Under the pieces are notes generated by a model that did not search any database, was not told the origin of the DNA, and saw only the letters and a list, made by a program, of their open reading frames with translations. Shown one piece after another: positions 32,188 to 43,389 of a DNA stretch of 64,000 nucleotides. Within the stretch, counting starts at the first letter, position 1, and the number at the start of each line of letters is the position of its first letter. Where the stretch lies: the NCBI RefSeq assembly GCF_016598775.1, contig NZ_CP066802.1:1612001-1676000 (forward strand). The letters are read 5' to 3'. The translations under genes were made by a program, and so were the position numbers. Origin of the DNA: Actinomyces weissii (GTDB taxonomy: Bacteria; Actinomycetota; Actinomycetes; Actinomycetales; Actinomycetaceae).

Positions 32188-32236
32188 AAGGGCTGCGGGC
32201 CCGCCCACCGGGTGGTGGAACAGGCCCGCAGCCTTC
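32188..32236. terminator. Bidirectional terminator between the RES gene and infB
   Basis: GGCTGCGGGCC (32191-32201) pairs perfectly with GGCCCGCAGCC (32223-32233). The stem is flanked by TAAAG on one side and TTC on the other, in a convergent gap. Confidence 0.75.
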
Positions 32237-32254
32237 AGGCGGTCAGGGCGCGCT

Positions 32255-35209
32255 TCAGTCGCGGGCCTTCTCGCGCATCTCCCAGGTCTCGATGACGTCG
32301 CCCTCGGCGATGTCGTTGAAGCCCAGGTTGATACCGCACTCGTAGCCCTCACGGACCTCGGTGACGTCGTCCTTCTCCCGGCGCAGGGTGGCGATGGACA
32401 GGTCGCCGTTGACGACCACGCCGTCGCGCACCAGGCGGGCCTTGGCACCGCGCTTGATGGTGCCGGAGCGGACGATCGAGCCCGCGATGGAGCCGAACTT
32501 GGAGGAGCGGAAGACCTGCCGCACCTCGGCGGTGCCCAGCTCCACCTCCTCGAAGACCGGCTTGAGCATGCCCTTGAGGGAGGCCTCCACGTCCTCGATG
32601 GCCGCGTAGATCACCGAGTAGAACTTCATGTCCACGCCCTCGCGGTCCGCCATCTCGGCCACACGCTCCGCCGGGCGGACGTTGAAGCCGATGATGACCG
32701 CGGAGTCCACGGTGGCCAGGTTGACGTCGTTCTGCGTAATGGCACCCACCCCGCGGTGGATGATGCGCAGCGCGACCTCCTCGCCCACGTCGATCTTGAG
32801 CAGGGAGTCCTCCAGGGCCTCGACCGCACCCGAGCTGTCGCCCTTGAGGATGAGGTTGAGGGTGTCGACCTTGCCCTCCTTGAGCACGTCGGTGAGGTTC
32901 TCCAGGCTCACGCGCTTGCGGCGCTTGGCCAGCAGGGCGGCCCGCTCCGCCGCCTCCCGCTTGTCCGCGATCTGGCGGGCGGTGCGGTCGTCAGGCGAGA
33001 CGATGAAGGAGTCGCCGGCGCTGGGCACCGAGGTGAGCCCCAGCACCAGGGCGGGCCGGGCCGGGCCCGCCTCCTCCAGGTTGTGCCCGTGCTCGTCGAA
33101 CATGGCCCGCACGCGCCCGTAGGCGCTGCCCGCCACGATCGGGTCGCCCACGCGCAGGGTCCCGCGCTGCACCAGCACCGTGGTGACGGCACCACGGCCC
33201 TTGTCCAGCTTGGCCTCGATGGTCACGCCGCGGGCGTCGGAGTCCGGGTTGGCCCGCAGGTCCAGGGCCGCGTCCGCGGTGAGCAGCACCGCCTCCAGCA
33301 GCTCCTCGATGTGCAGGCGCTGCTTGGCGGAGATGTCCACGAACATGGTGTCGCCGCCGTACTCCTCGGGCACCAGACCGTACTCGGTGAGCTGGCCACG
33401 GATCTTGTCCGTGTTGGCGCCCTCCTTGTCGATCTTGTTCACGGCCACCACGATCGGCACCCCGGCCGCCTGGGCGTGGTTCAGCGCCTCAACGGTCTGG
33501 GGCATGACGCCGTCGTCGGCAGCCACAACCAGGATGGCGATGTCGGTGACCTCGGCACCGCGGGCACGCATGGCCGTGAAGGCCTCGTGGCCGGGGGTGT
33601 CGATAAAGGTGATGGGGCGGGTCTCCCCGTTCAGGGTCACGTGCACCTGGTAGGCACCGATGGACTGGGTGATGCCACCGGCCTCCCCCGCCACCACGTC
33701 GGTGGAGCGGATGGCGTCCAGCAGCTTGGTCTTACCGTGGTCCACGTGGCCCATGACGGTGACCACCGGCGGGCGCGGCAGCAGGTCGGCGTCGTCGAAG
33801 CCGGCCTCCTCAGCGTCCAGGTTGATGTCAAAGGACTCCAGCAGCTCGCGGTCCTCGTCCTCGGCGGAGATGATCTGGACGTCGTAGCCCAGCTCGGCAC
33901 CGAGCAGCTGGAAGGTGTCCTCGTCCACCGACTGGGTGGCGGTGACCATCTCGCCCAGGTGGAACAGTACGGTCACCAGGGCCGCGGGGTTGGCGCCGAT
34001 CTTCTCGGCGAAGTCCGTCAGCGTGGCGCCCTGGCGCACGCGCACCGGGGTGGAGCCGTCACCGCGGGGGACGACGACGCCGCCGATCGACGGCGCACCC
34101 TGCTGCTCGAACTCCTGCCGCTTGGTGCGCTTGGACTTACGGCCTCCGGAGCGGCCACCGCCGCGCCCGAAGGCGCCCTGGGTGGAGCCGCGTCCGCCGC
34201 GACCGCCACGCGGGCCGCCGCCACCGAAGCCGCCGCCACCGCCTGGACGGCCAGCGCCGCCACCGCCTGGACGTCCACCGCCGCCGGGACGTCCGCCCCC
34301 ACCGGGACGGCCAGCACCGCCGGGGCGTCCGGCGCTACCGGGACGGCCCACCGAGCTGTGGCCGGGCATCATGCCGGGGTTGGGGCGCATCCCCCCGGGG
34401 CGCGGGGCCCCCTGCGGGCGCGGCCCGCCAGCGCCGCCAGGGCGCGGCCCAGGGGTGCCACCAGGACGGGGACCTCCCTGCGGGCGCTGTCCGCCGGAGC
34501 CGCCCGGGCGGGGCATGCCCTGGGAGGAGGCGAAGGGGTTGTTGCCCGGGCGCGGGCCACCGGGGCGCGGACCGCCGGGACGCGGCTGGCCGGAGCGGCC
34601 GCCGGAGCCACCCGGGCGGGGCATGCCCTGGGAGGAGGCGAAGGGGTTGTTACCGGGGCGAGGCCCACCGCCACTGCCGGGCCGCGGGCCCGCACCACCG
34701 GGGCGCGGCCCCGGAGTCGGGCCGGAGGGACGCGGGGCCGCGGGTGCCGCCGGGCGCTCCCCGCCCCCGGCTGAGCCCTGACGCGCGGCGGGTGCCGCCG
34801 GGGCAGGCCGGGGCGCAGGAGCCGCCGGGGCCGGGGCCGCAGCAGGTGCGGCCGGGGCAGCCGGGGTCGGGCTGCTCTTGCCCGCCCCCGGCTTGGCCGG
34901 GGCGGCAGGCTTGCCGGGCACCGGCTTAGGGGCGCTGGCAGGCTTGTCCGCCGCAGGCTTGGCGGGGGCAGCGGGGCGCGCCGCCGCCTGGGGCTTAGCA
35001 GCCGCGGCCTCGGTCTTGGGCGCGGCCTCGGCGGCCTGAGCGCCGAAGTGCTCGCGCACCCGGCGCGCCACCGGCGGCTCGACCGCCGAGGAGGCGGCCT
35101 TTACGAACTCGCCCTGGTCCTTGAGCCAAGCGAGGATCACCTTGGAGGTGATCTTCTTCCCCGAGGGGTCGAGCTCCTTGGCAAGCTCGTGAACGCGTGG
35201 TTTAGCCAC
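32255..35209 (-). CDS. infB: Translation initiation factor IF-2
   Basis: A 984-residue GTPase that brings initiator tRNA to the 30S subunit. The N-terminal IF2 domain ([24 protein letters not shown]) is followed by a ~330-residue Gly/Pro/Arg-rich linker containing a 36-residue repeat. GTPase motifs are [16 protein letters not shown] and NKID, then domains II-IV ([12 protein letters not shown]). The linker length is typical of actinobacteria. It lies downstream of ylxR and upstream of the RES/rarD insertion. Confidence 0.98.
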   Translation of the reverse strand: MAKPRVHELAKELDPSGKKITSKVILAWLKDQGEFVKAASSAVEPPVARRVREHFGAQAAEAAPKTEAAAAKPQAAARPAAPAKPAADKPASAPKPVPGKPAAPAKPGAGKSSPTPAAPAAPAAAPAPAAPAPRPAPAAPAARQGSAGGGERPAAPAAPRPSGPTPGPRPGGAGPRPGSGGGPRPGNNPFASSQGMPRPGGSGGRSGQPRPGGPRPGGPRPGNNPFASSQGMPRPGGSGGQRPQGGPRPGGTPGPRPGGAGGPRPQGAPRPGGMRPNPGMMPGHSSVGRPGSAGRPGGAGRPGGGGRPGGGGRPGGGGAGRPGGGGGFGGGGPRGGRGGRGSTQGAFGRGGGRSGGRKSKRTKRQEFEQQGAPSIGGVVVPRGDGSTPVRVRQGATLTDFAEKIGANPAALVTVLFHLGEMVTATQSVDEDTFQLLGAELGYDVQIISAEDEDRELLESFDINLDAEEAGFDDADLLPRPPVVTVMGHVDHGKTKLLDAIRSTDVVAGEAGGITQSIGAYQVHVTLNGETRPITFIDTPGHEAFTAMRARGAEVTDIAILVVAADDGVMPQTVEALNHAQAAGVPIVVAVNKIDKEGANTDKIRGQLTEYGLVPEEYGGDTMFVDISAKQRLHIEELLEAVLLTADAALDLRANPDSDARGVTIEAKLDKGRGAVTTVLVQRGTLRVGDPIVAGSAYGRVRAMFDEHGHNLEEAGPARPALVLGLTSVPSAGDSFIVSPDDRTARQIADKREAAERAALLAKRRKRVSLENLTDVLKEGKVDTLNLILKGDSSGAVEALEDSLLKIDVGEEVALRIIHRGVGAITQNDVNLATVDSAVIIGFNVRPAERVAEMADREGVDMKFYSVIYAAIEDVEASLKGMLKPVFEEVELGTAEVRQVFRSSKFGSIAGSIVRSGTIKRGAKARLVRDGVVVNGDLSIATLRREKDDVTEVREGYECGINLGFNDIAEGDVIETWEMREKARD

Positions 35210-35300
35210 AATTCTCCTGTCCGGTTGCCCACCCCGGAACAGGGTGGGCGCTAGTTGAGGCAGCTCATCGCTGGGTACTCATCGGGTGCCCATCGGCTTC

Positions 35301-35642
35301 CTACCCGCCTTTGCAATCGGTGGTCCCGCCACCTGTCGGGGTGACGGCGGGCCCAGCCACGGGGAGGCGGCTGAACCACTGGTGGACCGGCCCCAGGTCA
35401 AGGAGGCCCTCCACCCGCAGGGCGCGCCCGAAGGCACGCCTGCGCTCGGCCAGGGCGAGGCACGCCGGGTCCTGGTGGATCCACGCGCCGCGTCCTGGGT
35501 TGCGGGCGGGCGCGTCAACCAGGACCGTGCTACCGGCCACTGTCAGGCGCAGGAGCCGGGACCTGGGGGCCCGGCCCCGGCAGCCCACACAGGTGCGTTC
35601 GGGGACGTGGGAGCTCACCGCCGCCGTCGTCACCGTCCTCAC
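35301..35642 (-). CDS. ylxR: YlxR-family (DUF448) RNA-binding protein
   Basis: A 113-residue small basic protein with the family signature PERTCVGCRGRAPRSRLLRL and GRGAWIHQDPACLALAERRRAFGRALR. YlxR proteins sit between nusA and infB and bind RNA; a role in RNase P or transcription has been reported in some bacteria. The start is GTG 35642, with other in-frame GTGs at codons 4 and 9, so the exact start is unsure. Confidence 0.9.
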   Translation of the reverse strand: MRTVTTAAVSSHVPERTCVGCRGRAPRSRLLRLTVAGSTVLVDAPARNPGRGAWIHQDPACLALAERRRAFGRALRVEGLLDLGPVHQWFSRLPVAGPAVTPTGGGTTDCKGG

Positions 35643-35728
35643 CTGCCTAGACTGTCCGTGCCCGCGCTGGCACGGCGCCCCAGTGTCAGGGCGCGCACCA
35701 GCCCAGGCAGAGTGTACCGGGCGCGCGC

Positions 35729-36778
35729 TCAGCCCTCCTCGGCCAGCTGTGAGGGAACAGTCACGTCCTCGTCGGCGCGTGAGCCCCGCCCGGGGGTGAC
35801 CTGGCCGAGCTCGGCGTCGGAGTGGATGTCTATCTTCCAGCCGGTCAGGCGGGCGGCCAGGCGGGCGTTCTGCCCCTCCTTGCCGATGGCCAGGGAGAGC
35901 TGGAAGTCCGGCACGATCGCCCGGGCGGTCTGGTCCCGCTCGGAGATGATGCTCACGGAGGCGACCCGGGCCGGGGACAGGGCGTTGGCCACGAAACGGG
36001 CGGGCTGCTCGGAGTAGTCGACGATGTCGATCTTCTCCCCGCCGAGCTCGGCCATGACCGCGCGCACCCGCTGGCCCATGGGACCGATGCAGGCCCCCTT
36101 GGCGTTGACGCCCTTGACCTTGGAGCGCACGGCCACCTTGGTGCGGTGCCCGGCCTCCCGGGCGATGGAGACGATCTCCACGTCCCCGCTGGCCAGCTCG
36201 GGCACCTCCCGCTCAAAGAGCTTGCGGACCAGTCCGGGGTGGGTGCGCGAGAGCATGATCTGGGCGCCCTTGAGACCCCGGCTGATCTCCGTGACGTAGG
36301 CGCGGATCCGCTCACCGTGGCGGTAGCGCTCCCCCGGCACCTGCTCGTGGGGCGGCAGGATGCCCTCGTGCTCCTCGTCCAGGCGCACGTAGCACGTGCG
36401 CGGGTCGCGGCCCTGCTCCACCACCCCGGAGATCAGCTCGCCGGTCTTGTCCTTGAAGGCCCCCAGCACCTCGAAGTCCCGCCGGTCCTGGATGCGCTGG
36501 ACGATCACGGAGCGGGCGGTGGTCTGGGCGATGCGCCCGAAGCCGTCCGGGGTGTCGTCAAAGAACTCGCCGGTGGGCTGGTCGTACTCGTCGATCTCCG
36601 GGGCCATCACGGACATGTGGCCGCTCTTGCGGTCGATCTCCACGTGGGCGCCGCGGATGGCGCCGGGCTCCTTGAGGTAGGCCAGCAGGATCGCGTCCTC
36701 GATGGCGGGCAGCAGGTTGTCCAGGTCGATTCCCAGCTCCTCAGCCGCTCCCCGCAGCTCAGGCATGTTGATGTCCAT
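35729..36778 (-). CDS. nusA: Transcription termination/antitermination factor NusA
   Basis: A 349-residue factor binding RNA polymerase. Order: N-terminal polymerase-binding domain, S1 domain (~110-180), KH1 (IGPMGQRVRAVMAELGGEKIDIV) and KH2 (IGKEGQNARLAARLTGWKIDI). Like other actinobacterial NusA it lacks the C-terminal acidic repeats of E. coli. ATG 36778 is preceded by GAGGAAGAGGAG; the open frame to 37024 overlaps rimP and is not used. Confidence 0.97.
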   Translation of the reverse strand: MDINMPELRGAAEELGIDLDNLLPAIEDAILLAYLKEPGAIRGAHVEIDRKSGHMSVMAPEIDEYDQPTGEFFDDTPDGFGRIAQTTARSVIVQRIQDRRDFEVLGAFKDKTGELISGVVEQGRDPRTCYVRLDEEHEGILPPHEQVPGERYRHGERIRAYVTEISRGLKGAQIMLSRTHPGLVRKLFEREVPELASGDVEIVSIAREAGHRTKVAVRSKVKGVNAKGACIGPMGQRVRAVMAELGGEKIDIVDYSEQPARFVANALSPARVASVSIISERDQTARAIVPDFQLSLAIGKEGQNARLAARLTGWKIDIHSDAELGQVTPGRGSRADEDVTVPSQLAEEG

Positions 36779-36860
36779 GGTCTCCTCTTCCTCTTTTCCT
36801 TGACGTCTGCCGCACGCGGCCCGGCCCACAGGGGCCGGTTCCCGCCTGCTTTCCTGCTGC

Positions 36861-37316
36861 TCAGATGACGACGACGACCTGGGCGCTGTCAACCTGGTCC
36901 AGGGCGACCTCCCGGCTGGTGCCGTCAGCCTCCAGCTCCAGGCTGCTCTCGGTAACGCCGCTGAGCCTGCCGCTGAGCTCCTCCCCGCCGGCGAGCACCA
37001 GGTGCACGGTGTGGCCCTGGGCACGGCGGAAGTGCCGGGGGGTGGTCAGGGTACGCTCCGCCCCGGGGCTGGTGACCTCCAGCTGGTACTGGCCCTTGAC
37101 CAGGTCGGCCTCGTCCAGAGCCGTGGAGATGGCGACGGTGGCCTGGCCGACAGTGTCCAGGTCGATCTCCCCCGGGCCGTCCACCAGGTCGACCACCACG
37201 CGCACGGTGGAGTAGCGTCCGGCGCGCGTGGTCTCCACCCCTTCCAGGAAGAGTCCTGCCTCGGCGACCACGGGGGTGAGCAGCTCGGTCAGCGTCTGGG
37301 CCAGGGTTTCCGCCAT
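36861..37316 (-). CDS. rimP: Ribosome maturation factor RimP
   Basis: A 151-residue protein needed for 30S subunit assembly. VVDLVDGPGEIDLDTVGQATVAISTALDE and LEVTSPGAERTLTTPRHFRRA are the conserved parts; the C-terminal SH3-like domain follows. ATG 37316 starts the family N-terminus. It is the first gene of the rimP-nusA-ylxR-infB chain and is divergent from the DUF4439 lipoprotein gene. Confidence 0.95.
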   Translation of the reverse strand: MAETLAQTLTELLTPVVAEAGLFLEGVETTRAGRYSTVRVVVDLVDGPGEIDLDTVGQATVAISTALDEADLVKGQYQLEVTSPGAERTLTTPRHFRRAQGHTVHLVLAGGEELSGRLSGVTESSLELEADGTSREVALDQVDSAQVVVVI

Positions 37317-37433
37317 GAGGAGCCTGCCTTCCTGTGTTGGGCCCCGGTGGCGGGGCGTATGTGTGGCCGGGGCTGAGCGCGGCCAGATGCAGATCATGCT
37401 ACCCGCCGCCGTGCAGCGTGGCAGGATCATCCG

Positions 37434-38444
37434 GTGCGCCCTTCGCTCCCCCACCCAGACACGCCCCACCAGCCTGTGGCCCCCGGGGGAGGTGCGCTTC
37501 CCGTAGAGACCACCGGCCTGCGCAGGCGGGTGCTGCTGGCTGCGCTGGGTGGCACGCTGACGGCGGGCCTGGCTGGCTGTGAACTGCGGCTGGGCACCAG
37601 TCCGATGCCGGTCGTACCGACGGCGGACGCGGCTGAGGCCGCCCGTGACTCCCTGGCGCGCCAGGCGCGGCTGATCTCCGAGACCGCGGAGGTGGTGGCC
37701 CAGGGCGGCCAGGAGCCGGTGCACAAGCTCGCGGCCCAGATCACGCACTGGGCCGCCACGCAGGCAAAGGCCCTGGGTGGGGTGTGGGAGCCGTGGCCTA
37801 CCGCCACCGCCCTGCCTTCCGGCTTCCCCACGGCCACCCCCCTGCCTACGGCGTCGGCGACGGCGGGCCCGGAGGAGCTGGTCTCCTGCCTGGAGGCTGG
37901 CGCGGACCTGGCGCGTGGCTGCTGCGAGCAGGAGAGCGTGCCCGAGGTGGCCAGCACCTACGCCTCCCTGTACGTGGCCTGGACCGTCTGGCAGCACCGG
38001 CTCGCCCCGCAGACCCCGGCAGAGCCCGGGCGGGACACCACCTTGCTGAGTGCTCCCCTGCCCGCCGCGCTGCTGCTCGCCTACGACTCAGCCCGCTTCA
38101 CCCTGCAGACGGTGGCGGCCCGCAGCACCGACGCCCAGCGCGAGCGCGCCGTCGCGGACGCCCAGGTGGCGGACCGGGTGGTAAGGGCCTCGCTGGCCCT
38201 GGGGGGTGAGGACCCGCGGCTACCGGCCTACGACCCGCCCCAGGTGCGTGCGACCGGCTCCCCGGAGCAGGACTGGGCCCATGCGGTAGAGATGGCAGTC
38301 CTGCACGCGGAGGTCGCGGCCTGCGCCACCCTGGAGGGGGCGGACCGCCTGCAGGCGCTGGCAGGCGCGGCAGACATGGCGCTGCGGGCCCGCCAGTGGG
38401 GCAGTGGCCCCGGCGACAGCCCCTGGCCGGGACTGGACGGCTAG
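37434..38444 (+). CDS. DUF4439 ferritin-like lipoprotein
   Basis: A 336-residue protein starting at GTG 37434, with AGGAT upstream. An unusually long n-region precedes the hydrophobic stretch VLLAALGGTLTAGLAGC, whose Cys (~48) is a lipobox. The mature part is helical, and its second half (EQDWAHAVEMAVLHAEVAACATLEGADRLQALAGA) fits the ferritin-like DUF4439 domain often encoded upstream of rimP in actinobacteria. Function unknown. It is convergent with proS. Confidence 0.75.
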   Translation: MRPSLPHPDTPHQPVAPGGGALPVETTGLRRRVLLAALGGTLTAGLAGCELRLGTSPMPVVPTADAAEAARDSLARQARLISETAEVVAQGGQEPVHKLAAQITHWAATQAKALGGVWEPWPTATALPSGFPTATPLPTASATAGPEELVSCLEAGADLARGCCEQESVPEVASTYASLYVAWTVWQHRLAPQTPAEPGRDTTLLSAPLPAALLLAYDSARFTLQTVAARSTDAQRERAVADAQVADRVVRASLALGGEDPRLPAYDPPQVRATGSPEQDWAHAVEMAVLHAEVAACATLEGADRLQALAGAADMALRARQWGSGPGDSPWPGLDG

Positions 38445-38672
38445 CGTCCGGCGCGGTCCCAACCGCACCTACCCCAGGCAGGAGGCGCAGGCGGCGCGCA
38501 CCACCCACCCCTTCCCCAGGCAGGAGACGGAGGAGGCGCACCCCAGCCGCATTTGCACCAGTTAGAGGTCGCAGGGGGCGCGCCTGCTGGCCGCTACGCA
38601 GCCGGGGCCGACGGCGGGCGCCCGTGAGGCACCCGGCCACCGACCCCGGCGCGGCGGGTCCGCAGACCGGTC

Positions 38673-40496
38673 TCAGCCCAGGGCGGCGGCCTCCGCCAGG
38701 GCCGCGCGCAGCACCTGGGCCAGCTCGGCGGCGGCCTCGGCGGCGGGGACGCTACGACGCTCCCCGCTGCGACGGTCCCGGACCTCCACGGTGCCCGCCT
38801 TGGCCAGGTCCCGTCCCACCACCACGGTGAAAGGCACGCCCAGCAGCTCGGCGTCGGCGAACTTCACGCCCGCGGAGACCTTGCGGCGGTCGTCGTAGAG
38901 CACCTCGAAGCCCTCAGCGTCCAGGGAGGCGGCCAGCTCCTGGGCGGTGTCAAAGACGGCCTCCTCCTTGCCGGTGGCGAGCACCTGCAGCTGGAAGGGG
39001 GCCACCTGGATCGGCCAGGCCAGGCCGGCGTCGTCGTGGTAGGCCTCCGCCAGGGCGGCCATCACGCGGGACACGCCGATCCCGTAGGAGCCCATGGTGA
39101 CCACGCGGGCTTTGCCGTTCTCGTCCAGCACGGTCAGGCCCAGCGACTCGGCGTACTTGCGGCCCAGGGCGAAGATGTGCCCGACCTCGATACCGCGCGC
39201 CAGCTCCAGGGGGCCGGAGCCGTCCGGGGCGGGGTCACCCGCACGCACCTCAGCGGCCTCGATAGTGCCGTCAGCCTCGAAGTCGCGGCCCTTGACCAGG
39301 TGCAGCACGTGCTGGTCGACGCTGTTGGCGCCCGCGACCCAGCTGGTGCCGTCCACGACCCGGGGGTCCAGCAGGTAGCGCACGGAGCCGGTAAGGACCT
39401 CCCGGCCCTGCTCGTCGAGCTCCGCACGGCGCAGCGGGGAGTTCGGGCCGATCGCGGTGGGGCCGATGTAGCCGCGCACCAGCTCGGGGTGGCCCGCGAA
39501 GTCCTCCTCCACGGCCAGCTCCACCTCGGCGGGGGCCACGGCGGCCTCCAGGCGCTTCATGTCCACGTCCCGGTCCCCGGGCACGCCCACCACCAGCAGC
39601 TCCTTGCCGCCGTCCGGGTGGGTAAGGGTGACCACCAGGTTCTTGAGGGTGTCCGCGGCGGTCCAGGGGCGGTCCTGGCGGGGGTGGCGCCGGTTCAGCA
39701 GCTCCACCAGGGAGTCGATGGTGGGGCAGTCCGGAGTGTCCACCACCACGGCGGCAGGCTCGGCGGAGGCGTCCACGGCGGGCGGCACCGGGGTGGTGAC
39801 GGCCTCGGCGTTGGCGGCGTATCCCCCGGCCGAGCGCACGAAGGTGTCCTCACCCACGGGCGAGGGGTGCAGGAACTCCTCGGAGTGGGAGCCGCCCATG
39901 GCCCCGGCCATGGCGTTGACGGGCACGAACTCCAGCCCCAGGCGGGTGAAGATCCGCTTGTAGGCCTCCCGGTGGGCCTGGTAGGAGGCCTCCAGCCCCT
40001 CCTCGTCCATGTCAAAGGAGTAGGAGTCCTTCATGACGAACTCCCGGCCCCGGATCACCCCGGCGCGGGGGCGGGCCTCGTCCCGGTACTTGGTCTGGAT
40101 CTGGTAGATCGACAGGGGCAGGTCCTTGTATGAGGAGTACATGTCCTTGACCAGGAGGGTGAACATCTCCTCGTGGGTGGGGGCCAGCAGGTAGTCCCCG
40201 CCCTTGCGGTCAGCCAGCTTGAACAGGGTGGGCCCGTACTCGCTCCAGCGCCCGGTGGCCTTGTAGGGATCGGCGGGCAGCAGCGCCGGGAAGTGGACCT
40301 CCTGGGCCCCCATGCGGTTCATCTCCTCCCGCACGATGCCCTCGATCTTGCGCAGGGTCGCCAGGCCCAGGGGCAGCCAGGTGTAGATGCCCGGGGCGGT
40401 GCGGCGGATGTAGGCGGCGCGCACAAGCAGCTTGTGGGAGGCGACCTCGGCGTCGGCCGGGTCCTCGCGGAGGGTACGGATGAAGGCGGTGGACAT
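38673..40496 (-). CDS. proS: Prolyl-tRNA synthetase, bacterial type
   Basis: A 607-residue class II synthetase. Motif 2 and 3 regions are [27 protein letters not shown] and [17 protein letters not shown]. The insertion (editing) domain typical of bacterial ProS, which removes mischarged alanine, lies at residues ~225-390 ([19 protein letters not shown]). The anticodon-binding domain ends the protein. ATG 40496 is chosen by family N-terminus ([24 protein letters not shown]); the longer frame is a shadow. It is divergent from a small S4 protein gene. Confidence 0.97.
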   Translation of the reverse strand: MSTAFIRTLREDPADAEVASHKLLVRAAYIRRTAPGIYTWLPLGLATLRKIEGIVREEMNRMGAQEVHFPALLPADPYKATGRWSEYGPTLFKLADRKGGDYLLAPTHEEMFTLLVKDMYSSYKDLPLSIYQIQTKYRDEARPRAGVIRGREFVMKDSYSFDMDEEGLEASYQAHREAYKRIFTRLGLEFVPVNAMAGAMGGSHSEEFLHPSPVGEDTFVRSAGGYAANAEAVTTPVPPAVDASAEPAAVVVDTPDCPTIDSLVELLNRRHPRQDRPWTAADTLKNLVVTLTHPDGGKELLVVGVPGDRDVDMKRLEAAVAPAEVELAVEEDFAGHPELVRGYIGPTAIGPNSPLRRAELDEQGREVLTGSVRYLLDPRVVDGTSWVAGANSVDQHVLHLVKGRDFEADGTIEAAEVRAGDPAPDGSGPLELARGIEVGHIFALGRKYAESLGLTVLDENGKARVVTMGSYGIGVSRVMAALAEAYHDDAGLAWPIQVAPFQLQVLATGKEEAVFDTAQELAASLDAEGFEVLYDDRRKVSAGVKFADAELLGVPFTVVVGRDLAKAGTVEVRDRRSGERRSVPAAEAAAELAQVLRAALAEAAALG

Positions 40497-40556
40497 TCGC
40501 TGAAGCACGAGGCAGATCCTACGTGCATGGCGCGTCCGCCTGGCCACTGCCATGAT

Positions 40557-40817
40557 GTGCCGGTGAGCACCAAGCAGCCTAGGCAGCCGGACCTGCCTGC
40601 CGTCCAGGTCCGGGGGGAGATCAAGCTCGGCCAGTTCCTCAAGCTGGCGGGCCTGGTGGAGGACGGCGCGGAGGCCCGTATCGCCGTCCAGTCCGGGGAC
40701 GTGACCGTCAACGGGGAGGTGGAGACCCGCCGTGGCCACCACCTGGCTGACGGCGACGTCGTGCTGGTGGACCTGCCCGCCGGGCCGCGCGGGGCCGTGG
40801 TGGCCGCGGTGCCCTGA
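40557..40817 (+). CDS. Small S4-domain RNA-binding protein
   Basis: An ~86-residue protein consisting almost only of an S4 domain: [42 protein letters not shown]. Similar small S4 proteins (YaaA/YbcJ type) are thought to bind ribosomal or transfer RNA. The start is uncertain: in-frame ATG 40527, GTG 40557 and GTG 40563 are all possible and none has a good ribosome site. It diverges from proS. Confidence 0.82.
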   Translation: MPVSTKQPRQPDLPAVQVRGEIKLGQFLKLAGLVEDGAEARIAVQSGDVTVNGEVETRRGHHLADGDVVLVDLPAGPRGAVVAAVP

Positions 40818-40947
40818 GCCGCCAGCGACCCCACCGGCCCCGGGCGCACCGTCAGGCGGCGCTGGGAGAGGTCCCGGCTGCCGGCGCCGCCTCCAGGACC
40901 GGCAGACACCCATGTGCCGCCTGGTGGGCAGTCCCCGCCGCCGGAGG

Positions 40948-41925
40948 CTACAGGAGCACGGTGGCGTAGGTGCCGTGGCGGGTGAAGCCCAGGCGGGCGT
41001 AGAGGGACAGGGCCGGGGTGTTGAAGTCGTTGGCGTACAGGCTCACCCGGCCCGTGCCGCCCAGGTGCTCGGCCCGCACCCGCTGCACCATGCGGGCCAG
41101 GGACACGGCGGCGATACCCCGCCCCCGCAGGTCGGGCCTGGTCCACACGCCGGTGACCTGCCCGACCCCGGTCGCGTCGCGCCCCGGAGGCCGCTGCCAC
41201 AGGCAGCCGATATCCGCCTTGAAGGCCACTGTCGCGCCGGGGGTACCCGCGGGGACCGGGTGGCCGTCGCCGTCGTCCAGGACGATATAGGTGCGGCCCA
41301 TCCGCACCAGCTCGGCGACGTGGCGGGCGTAGGTGCCCCCGCCGGTGAGCGGGTCGTAGCCGACCTCGTGGATGAACATGTCCACCGAGGCGGGCAGGAC
41401 CAGGTCCTCCTCCGCGGGTACGGCCGGGCGCAGCGCCTGGGCGAAGGCCCGTAGCCCGGGGCGCTCGCGCAGCAGCCCTGCCAGCAGCCCCTGGAGTTCC
41501 TGGGGGCCGGGTGCCACCAGCATGGGCTGGTTCCAGCGCTCCTGGCGCGCCCTCAGGCCGCAGTCCTCCAGGTGGGTCCAGATGGCGTGCACGTCCGTCT
41601 GCGGGCCCATGACCGAGCCGCGGCGGGTGATCCGAGGGCGGGCGTGCTCAGCCAGGCTACGCAGCTCGCTCCTGCTCAAGGCCGTCTGCCCCCGCCAGGG
41701 GCGGGCGGCCAGCCCCACCGGCATGAGGGAGCTGGTGGCCCAGGCCGCTGCCCGTGGCGCCCCCAGGCGCCCCAGGACGACGACGTCGCCCCGGCCCCAC
41801 TGCCGCCAGCGCATGACCTGCTGGGCCAGGGGCAGGCCCATGACCGGGTCCTGCCCGCACAGGGCTAGCACGCCCGCCACCTGCTCCGGCCCGACCGAGG
41901 TCAGACGGCGCTCCAGGAAACCCAC
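40948..41925 (-). CDS. GNAT-family acetyltransferase with DUF4081 N-terminus
   Basis: A 325-residue protein. The C-terminal GNAT domain has the acetyl-CoA loop in [22 protein letters not shown] and the end [18 protein letters not shown]. The N-terminal half fits the actinobacterial DUF4081 region. Placement between ispG and proS is conserved in actinobacteria. The acceptor is unknown. It starts 30 bases after ispG stops. Confidence 0.88.
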   Translation of the reverse strand: MGFLERRLTSVGPEQVAGVLALCGQDPVMGLPLAQQVMRWRQWGRGDVVVLGRLGAPRAAAWATSSLMPVGLAARPWRGQTALSRSELRSLAEHARPRITRRGSVMGPQTDVHAIWTHLEDCGLRARQERWNQPMLVAPGPQELQGLLAGLLRERPGLRAFAQALRPAVPAEEDLVLPASVDMFIHEVGYDPLTGGGTYARHVAELVRMGRTYIVLDDGDGHPVPAGTPGATVAFKADIGCLWQRPPGRDATGVGQVTGVWTRPDLRGRGIAAVSLARMVQRVRAEHLGGTGRVSLYANDFNTPALSLYARLGFTRHGTYATVLL

Positions 41926-41955
41926 CTCAGTGTCTCCACGTGGGCCCGGTACGGC

Positions 41956-43140
41956 TCAGGCGCCCGGGGTGGTGACGACGGGGCGGGAGCCTGCCAGGGC
42001 CTCCTCACCGGACTCCGCCTGCATCTTGGCAGCCATCTCCTGGGCGTGGCGCAGGAGCGTCTCCACCACCTGGTCCTCCGGCACGGTCTCCACGACCTGC
42101 CCGTGGACGAAGATCTGGCCCTTGCCGTTGCCGGAGGCACAGCCCAGGTCGGCCTCCCGGGCCTCCCCCGGGCCGTTGACCACGCAGCCCATCACGGCCA
42201 CCCGCAGGGGAGCCTGGATGTCCTTGAGGCCCTCCTCGACCTGCTCGGCCAGGGTCCACACGTCCACCTGGGCGCGGCCGCAGGAGGGGCAGGAGACGAT
42301 CTCCAGCTTGCGCTCCCGCAGGCCCATGAACTCCAGGAGCTTGGTGCCGACCTTGACCTCCTCCACCGGCGGGGCGGACAGGGACACGCGGATGGTGTCC
42401 CCGATGCCCTCAGCCAGCAGGGTGCCGAAGGCCGCACAGGACTTGATGGTGCCCTGGAAGGCGGGACCGGCCTCCGTAACCCCCAGGTGCAGGGGCCAGT
42501 CCCCCTGCTCGCTGAGCATCCGGTAGGCCTGGACCATGGTCACGACGTCGTGGTGCTTGACGGAGATCTTGAAGTCACGGAAGCCGCACTCCTCAAAGAG
42601 CCCGGCCTCCCACACCGCCGACTCCACCAGCGCCTCCGGGGTCGCCTTGCCGTACTTCTTGAGCAGGCGCGGGTCCAGGCTGCCGGCGTTGACCCCGATG
42701 CGCAGGGACACCCCGGCGTCGGCGGCCGCCTGGCAGATGCCCGCCACCTGGTCGTCGAACTTGCGGATGTTGCCGGGGTTCACGCGCACGGCCCCGCAGC
42801 CCGCCTTGATGGCGGCGTACACGTACTTGGGGTTGAAGTGGATGTCCGCGATCACCGGGATCCGGGACTGCTTGGCGATCACCGGCAGGGCCTCAGCGTC
42901 CTTGTCGGTAGGGCAGGCCACGCGCACGATGTCACAGCCCGCGGCGGTGAGCTCGGCGATCTGCTGGAGGGTGGCGCCGATGTCGTGGGTCTTGGTGGTG
43001 GTCATGGACTGGACCGTGATGGGGGCGTCACCACCGACGTAGAGGTCACCGACGCGCAGCCTGCGGGTGGGCCTGCGCGGCGCCAGGACGGGGCGGTCCT
43101 CGCGGACGGTGGGGATACCTAGGGCAATCGCTTCAGTCAC
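41956..43140 (-). CDS. ispG: 4-hydroxy-3-methylbut-2-enyl diphosphate synthase (IspG/GcpE)
   Basis: A 394-residue [4Fe-4S] enzyme of the MEP isoprenoid pathway. The N-terminal TIM-barrel has [15 protein letters not shown]; the cluster cysteines are in [11 protein letters not shown] and [12 protein letters not shown]. With dxr two genes away, the region encodes two MEP steps, as is usual in this conserved dxr-rip-ispG order. Confidence 0.97.
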   Translation of the reverse strand: MTEAIALGIPTVREDRPVLAPRRPTRRLRVGDLYVGGDAPITVQSMTTTKTHDIGATLQQIAELTAAGCDIVRVACPTDKDAEALPVIAKQSRIPVIADIHFNPKYVYAAIKAGCGAVRVNPGNIRKFDDQVAGICQAAADAGVSLRIGVNAGSLDPRLLKKYGKATPEALVESAVWEAGLFEECGFRDFKISVKHHDVVTMVQAYRMLSEQGDWPLHLGVTEAGPAFQGTIKSCAAFGTLLAEGIGDTIRVSLSAPPVEEVKVGTKLLEFMGLRERKLEIVSCPSCGRAQVDVWTLAEQVEEGLKDIQAPLRVAVMGCVVNGPGEAREADLGCASGNGKGQIFVHGQVVETVPEDQVVETLLRHAQEMAAKMQAESGEEALAGSRPVVTTPGA

Positions 43141-43389
43141 CGGCCCAGTATGTCACTGCAAGGGGCCGGGGCGTCCTGCCGTAGGGCCTGGTGTGGCCTC
43201 ACTCTCGTAGGGCCCAGCCCCCGGGGCGACGACGCCCCCGGATCGGGGAGGCGCACCTGTTGTCCCTGGTCCTGGACCAGGCGTTGGCACGACGCCCCCG
43301 TCCAGGGAGGCACAGGAGGCGGCACCACGCCGGGAGCCACTACCGCCCCTAAGGTCCCCACCATGCCTGCGGCTAACAGCTCGAGGCGC

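Noticed and set aside
32756..34774. 672-codon plus-strand frame opposite infB
   Set aside because: Low-complexity antisense of the IF-2 linker and GTPase domain.
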